Of a stretch of 64,000 nt of DNA, positions 41,643-50,644 are shown piece by piece (within the stretch, counting starts at the first letter, position 1; every line of letters begins with the position of its first letter). The notes below the pieces were generated by a model that was given only the letters and a program-made list of their open reading frames with translations, was not told where the DNA came from and did not search any database. The translations under genes were made by a program, and so were the position numbers. The DNA comes from Actinoplanes solisilvae (GTDB taxonomy: Bacteria > Actinomycetota > Actinomycetes > Mycobacteriales > Micromonosporaceae). The stretch is from contig NZ_RJAC01000002.1 of assembly GCF_003999975.1 (NCBI RefSeq), positions 620,001 through 684,000 on the forward strand. Direction: 5' to 3'.

Positions 41643-42245
41643 TCAGGGAGCCGCGCTGCGCAGGGCGGTCGTCACCGCGGCCATCAGCTTTTCGAGGTAG
41701 ACGTCGTCGGGCTTGCTGCGGGCGACGGCCAGCCGCCAGTAGAGCGGGCCGAGAATCAGGTCGACGGCCAGCTCAGGGTCGGTGCCCTCGGGCAGCTCAC
41801 CCCGGGCCACGGCCTGGCCGACCAGTTTCTCGCCGACGGCCTGCTGGTGGGTGCGCAGGGCCCGCTGAAGCGTCTCGGCGATCTGCGGATTGCGCGCGGC
41901 CTCGGCCATCAGGTCGGGGATGATCTGCGACGCGATACGGTGTTGGAGCGCCCTGCTGACGATCATCATGATCAACTGCAGGTCGCCGGCGAAGCTGCCC
42001 GTGTCGGGCAGCGGCACGCTGCGGCCCGCCACGTCGGAGACGATCTCGAGAACCATTTCGAGCTTGTTGCTCCAGCGCCGGTAGATCGCTGTCTTGCCGA
42101 CCCCGGCCCGGCGCGCGACCGCCTCGATGGAGAGCCGGCCGTAACCCACTTCGGCCAGCTCATGCATCACCGCGTCACGAATCGCCACGGTGATGTCGCT
42201 ACGGAGCACCGCAGCCCCGGCTGGTGCACGCTTTCCAGTCGCCAC
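41643..42245 (-). CDS. TetR family regulator
   Basis: The 200-residue protein has a TetR helix-turn-helix (about 30-66): G-Y-G-R-L-S-I-E-A-V-A-R-R-A-G-V-G-K-T-A then I-Y-R-R-W-S-N-K. The C-terminal ligand domain is of the TetR_C_11/AcrR type. The frame extends to 42425 but the GTG at 42245 is the natural start. A TATAGT hexamer lies 6 bp before it, so the mRNA may be leaderless. Its target is unknown; the ABC exporter is divergent to it. Confidence 0.87.
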   Translation of the reverse strand: MATGKRAPAGAAVLRSDITVAIRDAVMHELAEVGYGRLSIEAVARRAGVGKTAIYRRWSNKLEMVLEIVSDVAGRSVPLPDTGSFAGDLQLIMMIVSRALQHRIASQIIPDLMAEAARNPQIAETLQRALRTHQQAVGEKLVGQAVARGELPEGTDPELAVDLILGPLYWRLAVARSKPDDVYLEKLMAAVTTALRSAAP

Positions 42246-42423
42246 GTGGTCACTATACGGCAGGACGTAACGGTTGCGTTCCGCCCTTCGGTCGGATAAC
42301 CTTCCCGCACGTCGATACGAAGCCGTTCCATCGGCTGAGGCTTGACATGCTTCATGAGTGTTCTCGCCTAAGGAACCAGGGCCCGGCATCCCTAACGGGC
42401 CGACGAGATCGGAGCACCACCCC

Positions 42424-43320
42424 ATGGCTCAGACGGCGCTCGCCGAATCCGATACCGGGCCATCGCTCACCGAGCTGGCCCGGCGGCACGGTCTGTCGAA
42501 GGCGGGGCGTCTGCCCAGCCTGCCGGAATACACCAGGCACCTCTGGTCCTACCGGCACTTCATAGCCGCCTTCGCCAACGCGAAGGTGAGCGCTTCGCTC
42601 GGCAGCACCCGGCTGGGCGTGATCTGGCAGGTCCTCACCCCCCTGATCAACGCCGGCGTCTACTACGTCATCTTCGGCGTTCTGATCAACACCAAGCAGG
42701 GCGTCGACAACTTCATCGCGTACCTCTGCGCCGGTGTCTTCATCTTCGGGTTCACCCAGTCGGTGGTTCAGGCGGGCACCCACTCGATCACCGCGAACCT
42801 GGCGATGATCCGCGCCCTGCATTTCCCGCGGGCCAGCCTCCCCATCTCGATCTGCCTGGTCGAGGTGCGCAACATGGTCGCCTCGATCGTCGTGCTGATC
42901 GCAATCGTGCTGGTCAGCGGCGAACCGCTCACCCTCGAGTGGCTGCTGCTCCTCCCGGCCCTGCTGCTTCAGTCGATCTTCAACGCCGGCCTGGCCCTGT
43001 TCGTCGCCCGCCTGGTCTCCAAGGCGACCGACCTGCGGCAGCTCATCCCCTACATCATGCGGATCTGGATGTACGGCTCCGCGGTGCTCTACCCGGTCAC
43101 GTTCTTCTCGAACCGGCTGAGCGGTTGGCAGCTCGCGGCGATCGAGGCCAACCCGCTGCTGATCTTCATCGAGCTCGTCCGGCACTCCCTGATGGAGAAC
43201 ATCGAGCTCGCACAGCCGGCCGGCCTGCTGTGGATCCAGGCTCTGATCTGGACCGTGGTCGTCGGTCTCGGTGGTTACGTCTACTTCTGGCGCGGAGAGA
43301 AGGGCTACGGCCGTGGCTGA
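42424..43320 (+). CDS. ABC-2 exporter permease (TagG/Wzm type)
   Basis: The 298-residue protein has six membrane helices and the ABC-2 polysaccharide permease layout, with a conserved segment R-L-G-V-I-W-Q-V-L-T-P-L near residue 62. A cytoplasmic helical N-terminus precedes the first helix. Such permeases export teichoic acid or O-antigen-like glycans. An upstream frame from 42358 is not needed; I use the ATG at 42424. It overlaps the ATPase gene by 8 bp, and together they form an exporter. The GT2-TagF fusion 8-10 kb further on could supply its cargo. Confidence 0.9.
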   Translation: MAQTALAESDTGPSLTELARRHGLSKAGRLPSLPEYTRHLWSYRHFIAAFANAKVSASLGSTRLGVIWQVLTPLINAGVYYVIFGVLINTKQGVDNFIAYLCAGVFIFGFTQSVVQAGTHSITANLAMIRALHFPRASLPISICLVEVRNMVASIVVLIAIVLVSGEPLTLEWLLLLPALLLQSIFNAGLALFVARLVSKATDLRQLIPYIMRIWMYGSAVLYPVTFFSNRLSGWQLAAIEANPLLIFIELVRHSLMENIELAQPAGLLWIQALIWTVVVGLGGYVYFWRGEKGYGRG

Positions 43321-44089
43321 CAACGAGCGGGTACCCACCGTCGTCGCGGACAACGCGCACATCGTCTATCGCATCTACGGTTCGGTCGCGCCGGGCACCA
43401 ACTCGCCGCTGGCGAGCTTCAAGCGCATCGTCACCGGCAAGAAGAGCAACGCGGTCCGCGAGGTGCACGCCGTCAAGGGCGTCAGCTTCGTGGCCTACAA
43501 GGGCGAGGCGATCGGCCTCATCGGCACCAACGGCTCGGGCAAGTCGACGCTGCTGCGGGCGATCGCCGGGCTGCTCCCGGTCGAGCGCGGCGGCGGCATC
43601 TACGCCTCCGGCCAGCCGTCCCTCCTCGGGGTGAACGCGGCGCTGATGAACGACCTGTCCGGCGAGAAGAACGTCGAGCTCGGCTGTCTCGCCATGGGCA
43701 TGTCGCCGGCCGAGGTCAAGGCGCAGGCGGCCGGCATCATCGAGTTCTCCGGCATCAACGACCGGGGCGACTTCAGCTCGCTGCCGATGAAGACCTACTC
43801 CTCGGGCATGGCGGCCCGGCTGCGCTTCTCGATCGCCGCGGCCAAGAAGCACGACGTGCTGCTGATCGACGAGGCACTGGCCACCGGTGACGCGAAATTC
43901 CGCAAGCGCAGCGAGCAGCGGGTCCGCGATCTGCGCAAGGAGGCCGGCACGGTCTTCCTGGTCAGTCACAGTGAGCAGTCGATCAGGGACACGTGCGAGC
44001 GCAGCATCTGGCTCGAGTCCGGCGAGATCCGCGCCGACGGTCCCACCGCCGACGTGATGAAGGAATACGAGACGTACGTCAACAAGTGA
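43313..44089 (+). CDS. ABC exporter ATPase (TagH/Wzt type)
   Basis: The 258-residue ATPase has Walker A G-T-N-G-S-G-K-S-T (71-79), the signature Y-S-S-G-M-A-A-R-L and Walker B V-L-L-I-D-E-A-L-A. It has the long N-terminal arm (I-V-Y-R-I-Y) of the teichoic/O-antigen class but no C-terminal glycan-recognition domain. The GTG at 43313 follows GGAGAG/AAGG and overlaps the permease by 8 bp. A strong terminator follows. Confidence 0.92.
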   Translation: MADNERVPTVVADNAHIVYRIYGSVAPGTNSPLASFKRIVTGKKSNAVREVHAVKGVSFVAYKGEAIGLIGTNGSGKSTLLRAIAGLLPVERGGGIYASGQPSLLGVNAALMNDLSGEKNVELGCLAMGMSPAEVKAQAAGIIEFSGINDRGDFSSLPMKTYSSGMAARLRFSIAAAKKHDVLLIDEALATGDAKFRKRSEQRVRDLRKEAGTVFLVSHSEQSIRDTCERSIWLESGEIRADGPTADVMKEYETYVNK

Positions 44090-44100
44090 TCTGGACATTG

Positions 44101-44130
44101 AAAAGGCCGGCCCCTCGGGGCCGGCCTTTT
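44101..44130. terminator. Bidirectional intrinsic terminator
   Basis: A perfect 14-bp stem with a 2-nt loop (AAAAGGCCGGCCCC, TC, complement) carries an A-run on one side and a T-run on the other. It serves both the ABC exporter and the convergent secreted hydrolase gene. Confidence 0.9.
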
Positions 44131-44137
44131 TCGTGGG

Positions 44138-45175
44138 CTACCGCATCGACAGGTGCACGTGGTTCGTGTGATCGCTGGACGGATCACCGTTACCCCGCGA
44201 GTACGCCTTCCAGCCGCTGCTCGGCAGCCAGATGCGCTCGAACCAGATGACGTAGAGCACGCCCAGCCGGCTCGCGTTGTTGATGAAGTAGTTGGCCAGG
44301 CGGTTGCCGTAGGCCTTGTCCTCGCCCGAGGCGACCCCGCCGAAGCCGTTCTTCTCGGCCGCGAAGTCACAGGCCTGACCCTTGGGGTGCTCACCGCTGT
44401 TCTGTTCGCGGAAGCAGGCCACGTAGTGGTTGAAGCCGTCCTTCTGCGCCTCCTGCAGAGCGTGCAGCGTGCGCGGGGTCAGGCAGCCCGACTTGGTGGT
44501 GGGGTCGTCGACCGAGCAGCTCTCGTCGCGGAACGAACCGTTCGAGCCACGGGGCGCCGCACTCGCACTGGCGCTGGAACCGCCGTCGCTGGGCTCGTCG
44601 GCGTTGCCACCGGTGTTGGCCGCTTTGAGCGCGCTCTCGGCCTGCACCTTGCGCTTGGCCATCGCGGTGACCTGCTTCTGCTCGTTGCGCACCTCGGCGT
44701 CGATCGCCAGCTTGGCGCGTTGCTGCAGGTCACGGGTCGCCTTGAGGTTGGCGACGGCGGCGTTCTCCTTGACCGCGACGGTCTCGAGCGTCTCGGCCCG
44801 GTCGAGGAAGCCACCGGCCGAGTTGGACGCCAGCAGTGCGCTCATCGGTCCGAGCCGGCCGGTCCGGTACGACTGCTGGATGATCTCGTCGATCGCGGCC
44901 TGCCGCGGTGCGACCTGCGCGTCGAGCTCCTTGACCTTCGCGGCGAGCTGGGCCTGCCGCGTCTTGGAGCGGGCCAGCGCCTCCTTGGCCTCGACGAAGC
45001 CCTTGGAGGCGGCTTCGAGTTGCTGGATCAGCGTCTTCGGGGCGCCTTCGCCGTCGTCGCCGTTGTCGCCGGGCGCCGCGGAGGCCGGAGAGCCCACCGC
45101 CAGCGCGAGACCGGAGATCGCGACGAGCAGCGATAGGAAGAACGCCGACCGTCGCGGGACAGTCTTGTGCCGCAC
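44138..45175 (-). CDS. Secreted coiled-coil wall hydrolase, M15-like C-terminal domain
   Basis: The 345-residue protein has a signal peptide (about 1-33, A-S-A cleavage). A coiled coil follows (about 50-190: A-S-K-G-F-V-E-A-K-E-A-L-A-R-S-K), then a Ser/Gly linker and a C-terminal domain (about 215-345). That domain shows E-H-P-K-G-Q-A-C-D-F (H-x6-D) and a terminal H-V-H, as in LAS-type zinc D-Ala-D-Ala peptidases such as M15. It is known in actinobacteria behind c-di-AMP leaders. The GTG start follows AAGGA. Its paralogue lies divergently. The activity is inferred. Confidence 0.8.
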   Translation of the reverse strand: MRHKTVPRRSAFFLSLLVAISGLALAVGSPASAAPGDNGDDGEGAPKTLIQQLEAASKGFVEAKEALARSKTRQAQLAAKVKELDAQVAPRQAAIDEIIQQSYRTGRLGPMSALLASNSAGGFLDRAETLETVAVKENAAVANLKATRDLQQRAKLAIDAEVRNEQKQVTAMAKRKVQAESALKAANTGGNADEPSDGGSSASASAAPRGSNGSFRDESCSVDDPTTKSGCLTPRTLHALQEAQKDGFNHYVACFREQNSGEHPKGQACDFAAEKNGFGGVASGEDKAYGNRLANYFINNASRLGVLYVIWFERIWLPSSGWKAYSRGNGDPSSDHTNHVHLSMR

Positions 45176-45192
45176 ACCTGTTCCTTCCGTCG

Positions 45193-45304
45193 GCCGCCGA
45201 CCGAGTTAGCTGACGGGTTCGGGACGGAAGTGATCCCTACCGCTGTGCGGATTCACCCCGGGAAAGATTGGTTCCCCGGCTTGTCTCACGACAATTAGGC
45301 GGCG
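45193..45304 (-). ncRNA. c-di-AMP riboswitch (ydaO/yuaA type), minus strand
   Basis: On the minus strand the leader has the ydaO core: GGGGAACC, GGGGTGAATCC, GCGGTAGGGAT and CCGAACCCGTCAGCTAAC, closed by GCCGCC/GGCGGC pairing. It ends about 18 bp before the hydrolase start. c-di-AMP binding normally turns such genes off. Confidence 0.9.
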
Positions 45305-45530
45305 GCCCCCTGGGGGTGGAGACCGCCACCGACCATACCCACAACATCGAATGATCGACAGTTATCGCACGCTGCGCATTCCACTAGCGACAATCCGTCA
45401 CGGAAATCACGGAAAGTGTTCCCGCGATTACGAAATTGCCCATTCGTCGAGCCTGAAGCAAACAGAACTCTCGGGTAAACTGGCCGCCGGTTCTGCCGTC
45501 GTGGCACCGCCCCCGAGGTGCCGGCAGGCC

Positions 45531-45640
45531 ACCGCCCAATCGCCGCGAGGCGAGCCGGGGAACCAGGTCAGTGGGGTGCATCCGCGACAGCGGTAGGGAT
45601 CGCTTCCGTCCCGAACCCGTCAGCTAACCCGGTCGGCGGT
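45531..45640 (+). ncRNA. c-di-AMP riboswitch (ydaO/yuaA type), plus strand
   Basis: The plus-strand leader has the same core (GGGGAACC, GGGGTGCATCC, GCGGTAGGGAT, CCGAACCCGTCAGCTAAC), closed by ACCGCC (45531-45536) and GGCGGT (45635-45640). It ends 18 bp before the TTG start of the second hydrolase. Confidence 0.92.
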
Positions 45641-45658
45641 TTACCGGAAGGAACTGCA

Positions 45659-46693
45659 TTGACCGTACGACCCCGCCGGTGGCTGACCCTTGCCCTGGCG
45701 CCGCTCGTGGCCCTTTCATTCCTTGCCTCACCCGCCTCCCCGGCGATGGCCGAGCCGGATGAGGGATCCTCGTCCGCCCCCGACGAGTCCGCCCCCACGG
45801 CGGGCGACAAGAACCTCCTCCTCGACGACGTGCTGGAATCGTCGAACCGCCGTTTCGTGCAGGCCAAGGCCGCCGTGGCGAAATCGACGACGGCGCAGAA
45901 GAAGCTCGCGGCCGAGATCAAGGTCGCCGAGGGACGCCGCCTCGCGCTGATGCCCGAGGTCAACGCGATCGCCTCGCAGCAGTACCGCACCGGCCACCTG
46001 GGCACGGTCAGCTTCCTGCTCGGCAGCCAGGGCTCGAACGAGTTCCTGGCCAAGGCGGTGTCCCTCGAAGAGATCAACACCATTCAGGACCGCAAGCTGG
46101 GCGACCTGAACCGGGCGATCGCCGAGGTCAACGCGAAGAAGGCCGCGCTCGACGCCGAGGTCAAGAAGCAACAGAACAGCCTCGTCGCGATGAAGAAGCA
46201 GAAAGAGGCGGCCGACAAGGCGCTCGCCCTGGTCGGCGGCCGCAGCGTGACCCTGGGCCTGGTCGTCTCGAAGTCACCGCCGGCCGCCCCCGCGCCCCGC
46301 AATTCCGACGGCGGCTTCTCGGCCGAGCGTTGCAATGTGACCGACCCCACCACAAGTGGTTGCATCACGGCCCGCACGCTGCACATGTACAAAGAGACGA
46401 AGAAGGCCGGCTTCAGCCGGTTCGTGGGCTGTCACCGCGACGGCGGGCCGTTCGAACACCCTAAGGGCCGGGCCTGCGACTGGTCGTTGCAGAAAAAGGG
46501 CTTCGCGGTCATGCACAACGACGACATGCGTAAGTACGGCAACAACCTGATGGCATTCCTGGTGCGTAACGCCGACAAGCTCGGCATCTATTACGTCATC
46601 TGGAACAAGCAGATCTGGTTCCCGGCCAGCGGCTGGAAGAGTTATCACGGACCGAGCGCGCACACCGATCACGTCCACGTGTCGATGCTCTGA
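45659..46693 (+). CDS. Secreted coiled-coil wall hydrolase, M15-like C-terminal domain (paralogue)
   Basis: The 344-residue protein has the same plan as its divergent paralogue: signal peptide (about 1-31, ending A-M-A), coiled coil (about 60-190) and a C-terminal domain with E-H-P-K-G-R-A-C-D-W and a terminal H-V-H-V-S-M-L. The zinc ligand pattern H-x6-D and H-x-H is intact. A TTG at 45659, after GGAAGGA with good spacing, is the best start. A longer frame from 45518 runs through the riboswitch and is rejected. The riboswitch directly upstream implies c-di-AMP control. Confidence 0.82.
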   Translation: MTVRPRRWLTLALAPLVALSFLASPASPAMAEPDEGSSSAPDESAPTAGDKNLLLDDVLESSNRRFVQAKAAVAKSTTAQKKLAAEIKVAEGRRLALMPEVNAIASQQYRTGHLGTVSFLLGSQGSNEFLAKAVSLEEINTIQDRKLGDLNRAIAEVNAKKAALDAEVKKQQNSLVAMKKQKEAADKALALVGGRSVTLGLVVSKSPPAAPAPRNSDGGFSAERCNVTDPTTSGCITARTLHMYKETKKAGFSRFVGCHRDGGPFEHPKGRACDWSLQKKGFAVMHNDDMRKYGNNLMAFLVRNADKLGIYYVIWNKQIWFPASGWKSYHGPSAHTDHVHVSML

Positions 46694-46708
46694 CCGCGCT
46701 ACTACGCG

Positions 46709-46741
46709 AAAAAGGCCCCGGGTTGGCCCCGGGGCCTTTTT
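46709..46741. terminator. Bidirectional intrinsic terminator
   Basis: A perfect 14-bp stem (AAAAAGGCCCCGGG and its complement) with a 5-nt loop has an A-run and a T-run on its two sides. It follows the plus-strand hydrolase and precedes the stop of the convergent GH65 gene. Confidence 0.9.
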
Positions 46742-46753
46742 CGTGCGCCTTGA

Positions 46754-49117
46754 TCAGCTCGTAGCGCGCCGCACCGGCGCGCGACCGGCCGGCTGGGTCG
46801 GCGCCGGACCGACCGGGAGCGGCGGCGGGATCGGCACGGTGACCGGCTTGACCTGGGTGACCTCGACCTCCTTGCCGTGGTGCGTGAGCACCAGGCGGGC
46901 CGAGCCGCCACCGTTGCGCAGCGAGTAGGTGACCTCCTCGGCGGTCACGTTCACCCGCAACCGCAGCCCGCGCCATAGCAGCGAGAACTCCAGGTTGTTG
47001 ATACGGCTGGGCAGACGCGGCGCGAACGAGAGATGCCCGTTGAAGTCGCGCATGCCGCCCAGGCCGCCGACCAGCGACATCCAGGTGCCGGCCAGCGAGG
47101 CGATGTGCAGGCCGTCACGCGAGTTCTGGTGCAGGTCGTGCAGGTCCATCAGGGCGGCCTCGCCCAGATAGTCGTGCGCGAGCTCGAGGTGGCCGGTCTC
47201 GGCGGCGAGGACCGCCTGAACGCACGCCGACAACGACGAGTCCCGTACGGTCCGGGCGTCGTAGTAGGCGAAGTTGCGCGCCTTCTCCTCCGGGGTGAAG
47301 GCGTCGCCCCGCACGTACATCGCCATGACCAGGTCGGCCTGCTTGATGACCTGCTTGCGGTAGAGATCGAAGTACGGGTAGTTCAGCAGCAGCGGGTAGG
47401 CCTCGGGCGGGGTGTTCTCGAAGTCCCACTCCTGCAGCCGCGTGAAGCCCTCGGACTGCTGGTGCACGCCCAGTTCCTTGTCGAACGGGATGTGCACCGA
47501 CGCCGCCGCGTCCCGCCAGCTCGCCGTCTCCTCCTCGTCCACGCCCAGCTTGCGGGCGAGGTCGGGGTGGCGCTTGGCCGCGTCGGCCGCGGTCATCATG
47601 TTCAGCTGGGCCATCAGGTTGGTGTAGACGTTGTCGTCGACGACCGCGGTGTACTCGTCCGGGCCGGTCACACCGTCGATGTGGAAGCGCCCGTGCCGGT
47701 CGTGGTGACCCAGCGAGCGCCACAGCCGCGCGGTCTCGACCAGCAGCTCGAGGCCGACCTCACGCTCGAAGTCGTAGTCGCCGGTCGCCTGCACGTAGCG
47801 GCGGACCGCGTCGGCGATGTCGGCGCCGATGTGGAAGCCCGCCGTGCCGGCCGGCCAGTAGGCCGAGCACTCCTGCCCGCGGATGGTGCGCCACGGGAAC
47901 GCGGCGCCCTGCAGGCCGAGCGTCTGCGCCCGCTCCCGGGCCAGATCGAGCGTCGAGTGCCGCCAGCGCAGCACGTCGGCCGCCGCGGCCGGCTGGGTGT
48001 AGGTCAGGGCCGGCAGCACGAACGTCTCGGAGTCCCAGAACGTGTGACCGTCATAACCCGGGCCGGACAAGCCCTTGGAGCCGATCGGGCGCTGCTCGGC
48101 CCGGGCGCCGGCCTGCAACGTGTGGAAGAGGCCGAAGCGGACCGCCTGCTGCACCTCGGGGTCGCCCTCGACGCGTACGTCGGAGTGGTCCCAGAAGGCG
48201 TCCAGGTAGTCGCGCTGAGCCTCGACCAAGCCCTCCCAGCCGTCCAGGCGGGCGCTGGCCAGCGCGGCGCCGACCTGATCGCGCACGGCGGGCAGCGAGC
48301 GGTGGCTGGACCAGCCGTACGCGGCCAGCTTGACCACGCGCAGCTTCTGCCCCGGCTCGAGCTTGCAGGCGACGGTCGTACGCAGCCAGTCGGGGTGGCC
48401 CTCGGTGGTCACCGCGTGCTTGCCGGACGCCTCGACCAGGTGCTCCATCGCCGCGGCCATGCGCAGATCGCTGGCCTTGGTGCGGTGCACCAGCAGTCCG
48501 CCGGTGCGCTGCTCGAGCACCTCTTCCGACTGCAGCGGGTGGTCGAGCACGGCCGCGACCCGCGGGTCCTTGCTCATCGGCGGGAGCTGCTCGTTGGCGA
48601 CCAGCTCAGACTGCAGGATCAGGCGGGTGGCGGCGTCGAGCGCCTCGACCTCGTACAGGAAAGCGACGACCGAACGCTGGGTGAAGGAGACCAGGCGCAC
48701 GGTGCGGACCCGGATGGCCTGGCCGGAGGGCGAGACCCACTCGACGTTGCGCTCGAGCGTGCCGGCCCGCAGGTCGAGCACCCGCTCGTGCGACCGCAAC
48801 TCGCCGTAGCGCACGTCGAACGGCTCATCGTCGACCAGCAGCCGCATGAGCTTGGCGTTGGTGACGTTGACCATCGTCTGGCCTGACTCGGGGAAACCGT
48901 AGCCGGCCTCCGCGTACGGCAGCGGGCGAAGCTCGTAGAACGAGTTCAGATAGGTGCCCGGCAGACCGTGCGGCTCGCCCTCGTCCAGGTTTCCGCGTAT
49001 CCCGATATGCCCGTTGGCCAGCGCGAACACCGACTCGGACTGGGCCAGCAAGTCCAGGTCGAGGCGAGTCTCCCGGATGTGCCAGGGGTCGACGGGATAT
49101 GCCCGTTCACGGATCAC
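46754..49117 (-). CDS. GH65 family phosphorylase (trehalose/maltose/kojibiose type)
   Basis: The 787-residue protein is a glycoside hydrolase family 65 enzyme, which splits alpha-linked disaccharides with phosphate. The beta-sandwich N-domain (about 1-300) is followed by an (alpha/alpha)6 barrel. The barrel contains G-H-T-F-W-D-S-E (around 357-364) and the general acid E488 in V-T-G-P-D-E-Y. The last 40 residues are Pro/Arg-rich. A beta-phosphoglucomutase gene lies directly upstream, so beta-glucose-1-phosphate is the likely product. Which disaccharide is used cannot be read. Confidence 0.88.
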   Translation of the reverse strand: MIRERAYPVDPWHIRETRLDLDLLAQSESVFALANGHIGIRGNLDEGEPHGLPGTYLNSFYELRPLPYAEAGYGFPESGQTMVNVTNAKLMRLLVDDEPFDVRYGELRSHERVLDLRAGTLERNVEWVSPSGQAIRVRTVRLVSFTQRSVVAFLYEVEALDAATRLILQSELVANEQLPPMSKDPRVAAVLDHPLQSEEVLEQRTGGLLVHRTKASDLRMAAAMEHLVEASGKHAVTTEGHPDWLRTTVACKLEPGQKLRVVKLAAYGWSSHRSLPAVRDQVGAALASARLDGWEGLVEAQRDYLDAFWDHSDVRVEGDPEVQQAVRFGLFHTLQAGARAEQRPIGSKGLSGPGYDGHTFWDSETFVLPALTYTQPAAAADVLRWRHSTLDLARERAQTLGLQGAAFPWRTIRGQECSAYWPAGTAGFHIGADIADAVRRYVQATGDYDFEREVGLELLVETARLWRSLGHHDRHGRFHIDGVTGPDEYTAVVDDNVYTNLMAQLNMMTAADAAKRHPDLARKLGVDEEETASWRDAAASVHIPFDKELGVHQQSEGFTRLQEWDFENTPPEAYPLLLNYPYFDLYRKQVIKQADLVMAMYVRGDAFTPEEKARNFAYYDARTVRDSSLSACVQAVLAAETGHLELAHDYLGEAALMDLHDLHQNSRDGLHIASLAGTWMSLVGGLGGMRDFNGHLSFAPRLPSRINNLEFSLLWRGLRLRVNVTAEEVTYSLRNGGGSARLVLTHHGKEVEVTQVKPVTVPIPPPLPVGPAPTQPAGRAPVRRATS

Positions 49118-49181
49118 GGTGGTGCCTCTCGGAAAAATCTGAAAGGAGGAAAGTCTTGAAGATATAAACGCTGATACGGGC

Positions 49182-49922
49182 TCAGCGCGTCAGCAGTTCG
49201 GACAGGTCGGTGACGACGATGTCGGCACCGTTGTCCAGCAGGGCCTGGGTCTGACCCACGCGGTCCACCCCGATGACGATCCCGAAACCGCCCGCGCGAC
49301 CGGCGGCGACACCGGCCTGGGCGTCCTCGTAGACGGCACAGCTTTCCGGCGGCAGACCGAGCTGCTTGGCGGCGTAGAGGAACGTGTCGGGCGCAGGTTT
49401 CCCTGGCAAGTTTTCCTCACGGGCGGTGACGCCGTCCACGCGTACCTCTATGAGGTCCGCGATACCCGCCGCTTCGAGGACATCTTTGCAGTTGGCGCTG
49501 GCCGACACGACGGCCCGGCGCAGGCCCGCCTGCTTCGCGGCCTTCAGGTATTCGACCGAGCCCTCGTAGACCTGGACGTAGCCGTCTTTGATCTTCTGAA
49601 GGACGAGGAGGTTCTTCCGGTTGCCGATGCCGTTCACGGTCTGCTGGTCGGGACCGTCGTCCGGGGTGCCCTCGGGAAGGGTGATGTTCCGAGAGGCCAG
49701 GAAGGTGCGAACGCCATCGGCGCGTGGGCGGCCGTCGACATATCGGTGGTAGTCGGCGCCGGAGTCGAACGGCACGAATGCTTGCCCGTGCTGCACCGAC
49801 CACGCTTCGAGGAAGGTGTCGAACGTCTGCTTCCACGCGGCATTGTGCACAAGAGCGGTTTGCGTGAGCACGCCATCAAGATCGAAGAGGCACGCTGTTA
49901 CGTGAGGAGGTAGTCCGAGCAC
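49182..49922 (-). CDS. Beta-phosphoglucomutase (HAD family)
   Basis: The 246-residue HAD phosphatase-like protein has the nucleophile motif F-D-L-D-G-V-L (D14, D16), the cap segment H-R-Y-V-D-G-R-P-R, S-A-S-A-N-C and a later G-K-P-A-P-D and E-D-A-Q-A-G-V. It converts beta-glucose-1-phosphate to glucose-6-phosphate and lies 64 bp before the GH65 gene. Together they form a disaccharide phosphorolysis pair. The GTG at 49922 gives the normal start; the longer frame to 49982 starts at TTG. Confidence 0.9.
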   Translation of the reverse strand: MLGLPPHVTACLFDLDGVLTQTALVHNAAWKQTFDTFLEAWSVQHGQAFVPFDSGADYHRYVDGRPRADGVRTFLASRNITLPEGTPDDGPDQQTVNGIGNRKNLLVLQKIKDGYVQVYEGSVEYLKAAKQAGLRRAVVSASANCKDVLEAAGIADLIEVRVDGVTAREENLPGKPAPDTFLYAAKQLGLPPESCAVYEDAQAGVAAGRAGGFGIVIGVDRVGQTQALLDNGADIVVTDLSELLTR

Positions 49923-50009
49923 GCGCCCAATGTAGTCGCCCCCGGGCACCCGTGACCCCGGAAGGGCGGCTTCACGTCTCAACGGCGCGTTTACGCCCTG
50001 ATCAAACTC

Positions 50010-50510
50010 CTATTTCCGGGCGGTGTCGCCCGGCGTGGCGAGCAAGATCCGCAACCCGACCGTGGTACCGATCGGGCCGGTCGCCACGGTGACCTCGTCG
50101 CACAGCTGCTGGGCCAGCCAGAGGCCGCGGCCGCCCACCTCGAAGGCCTCGGGCACCTCGAGATCGGTGAGGAAGCGCGCGGGGATGCCGGAGCCGGAGT
50201 CGGTCACCGTGCACCAGGCGGAAGGCCCGGCGACCCGGAGCAGCAGCCGTCCGCTGCCGCCGGCGTGCAGAACAACGTTGGTGACGACCTCGTTGACGGC
50301 GAGGACGAAGCCGTGCAGGCGGTCACCGGCGAGCCCGGCGGCGGACAGCCGGGACGACACCTCATGGCGCACGAGCGTGATGTCGTCGCGGCCGAAGAGA
50401 CGGTCGAGCAGCCGGCCCGAGCTCGTCGGGATCGGCTCGGCAAGGACCCTCGGCGAGGCACCGGACTCCACCGGCTCCGCAACCGGAGCCGGCCGCACCC
50501 CCTGCTTCAC
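50010..50510 (-). CDS. SpoIIAB/RsbW-like anti-sigma ATP-binding protein
   Basis: The 166-residue protein is a GHKL ATPase of the HATPase_c_2 type: N-box F-V-L-A-V-N-E-V-V-T-N-V-V-L-H-A-G, G1 D-S-G-S-G-I-P and G2 G-G-R-G-L-W-L-A. It carries a 40-residue N-terminal extension. Such proteins bind anti-anti-sigma factors or sigma factors. GGAGGAG before the GTG at 50510 decides the start; the long frame to 51146 is antisense to the ABC gene. No partner is adjacent. Confidence 0.85.
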   Translation of the reverse strand: MKQGVRPAPVAEPVESGASPRVLAEPIPTSSGRLLDRLFGRDDITLVRHEVSSRLSAAGLAGDRLHGFVLAVNEVVTNVVLHAGGSGRLLLRVAGPSAWCTVTDSGSGIPARFLTDLEVPEAFEVGGRGLWLAQQLCDEVTVATGPIGTTVGLRILLATPGDTARK

Positions 50511-50644
50511 TGTCTCCTCCACCGACGTGCAGCCTACGCGGTGTGGCGCCTCAGTGGCACCACGCGTCTGCGATTCAGCTTGGGAAGTGCCCACTCGCGA
50601 GGACGGGCCGGTACCGTCGATACGCAAGCGGAGCGGTATCGCTC

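Noticed and set aside
45518..45658. N-terminal extension of the plus-strand hydrolase
   Set aside because: It would translate the c-di-AMP riboswitch; the TTG at 45659 has a good Shine-Dalgarno and opens a signal peptide.
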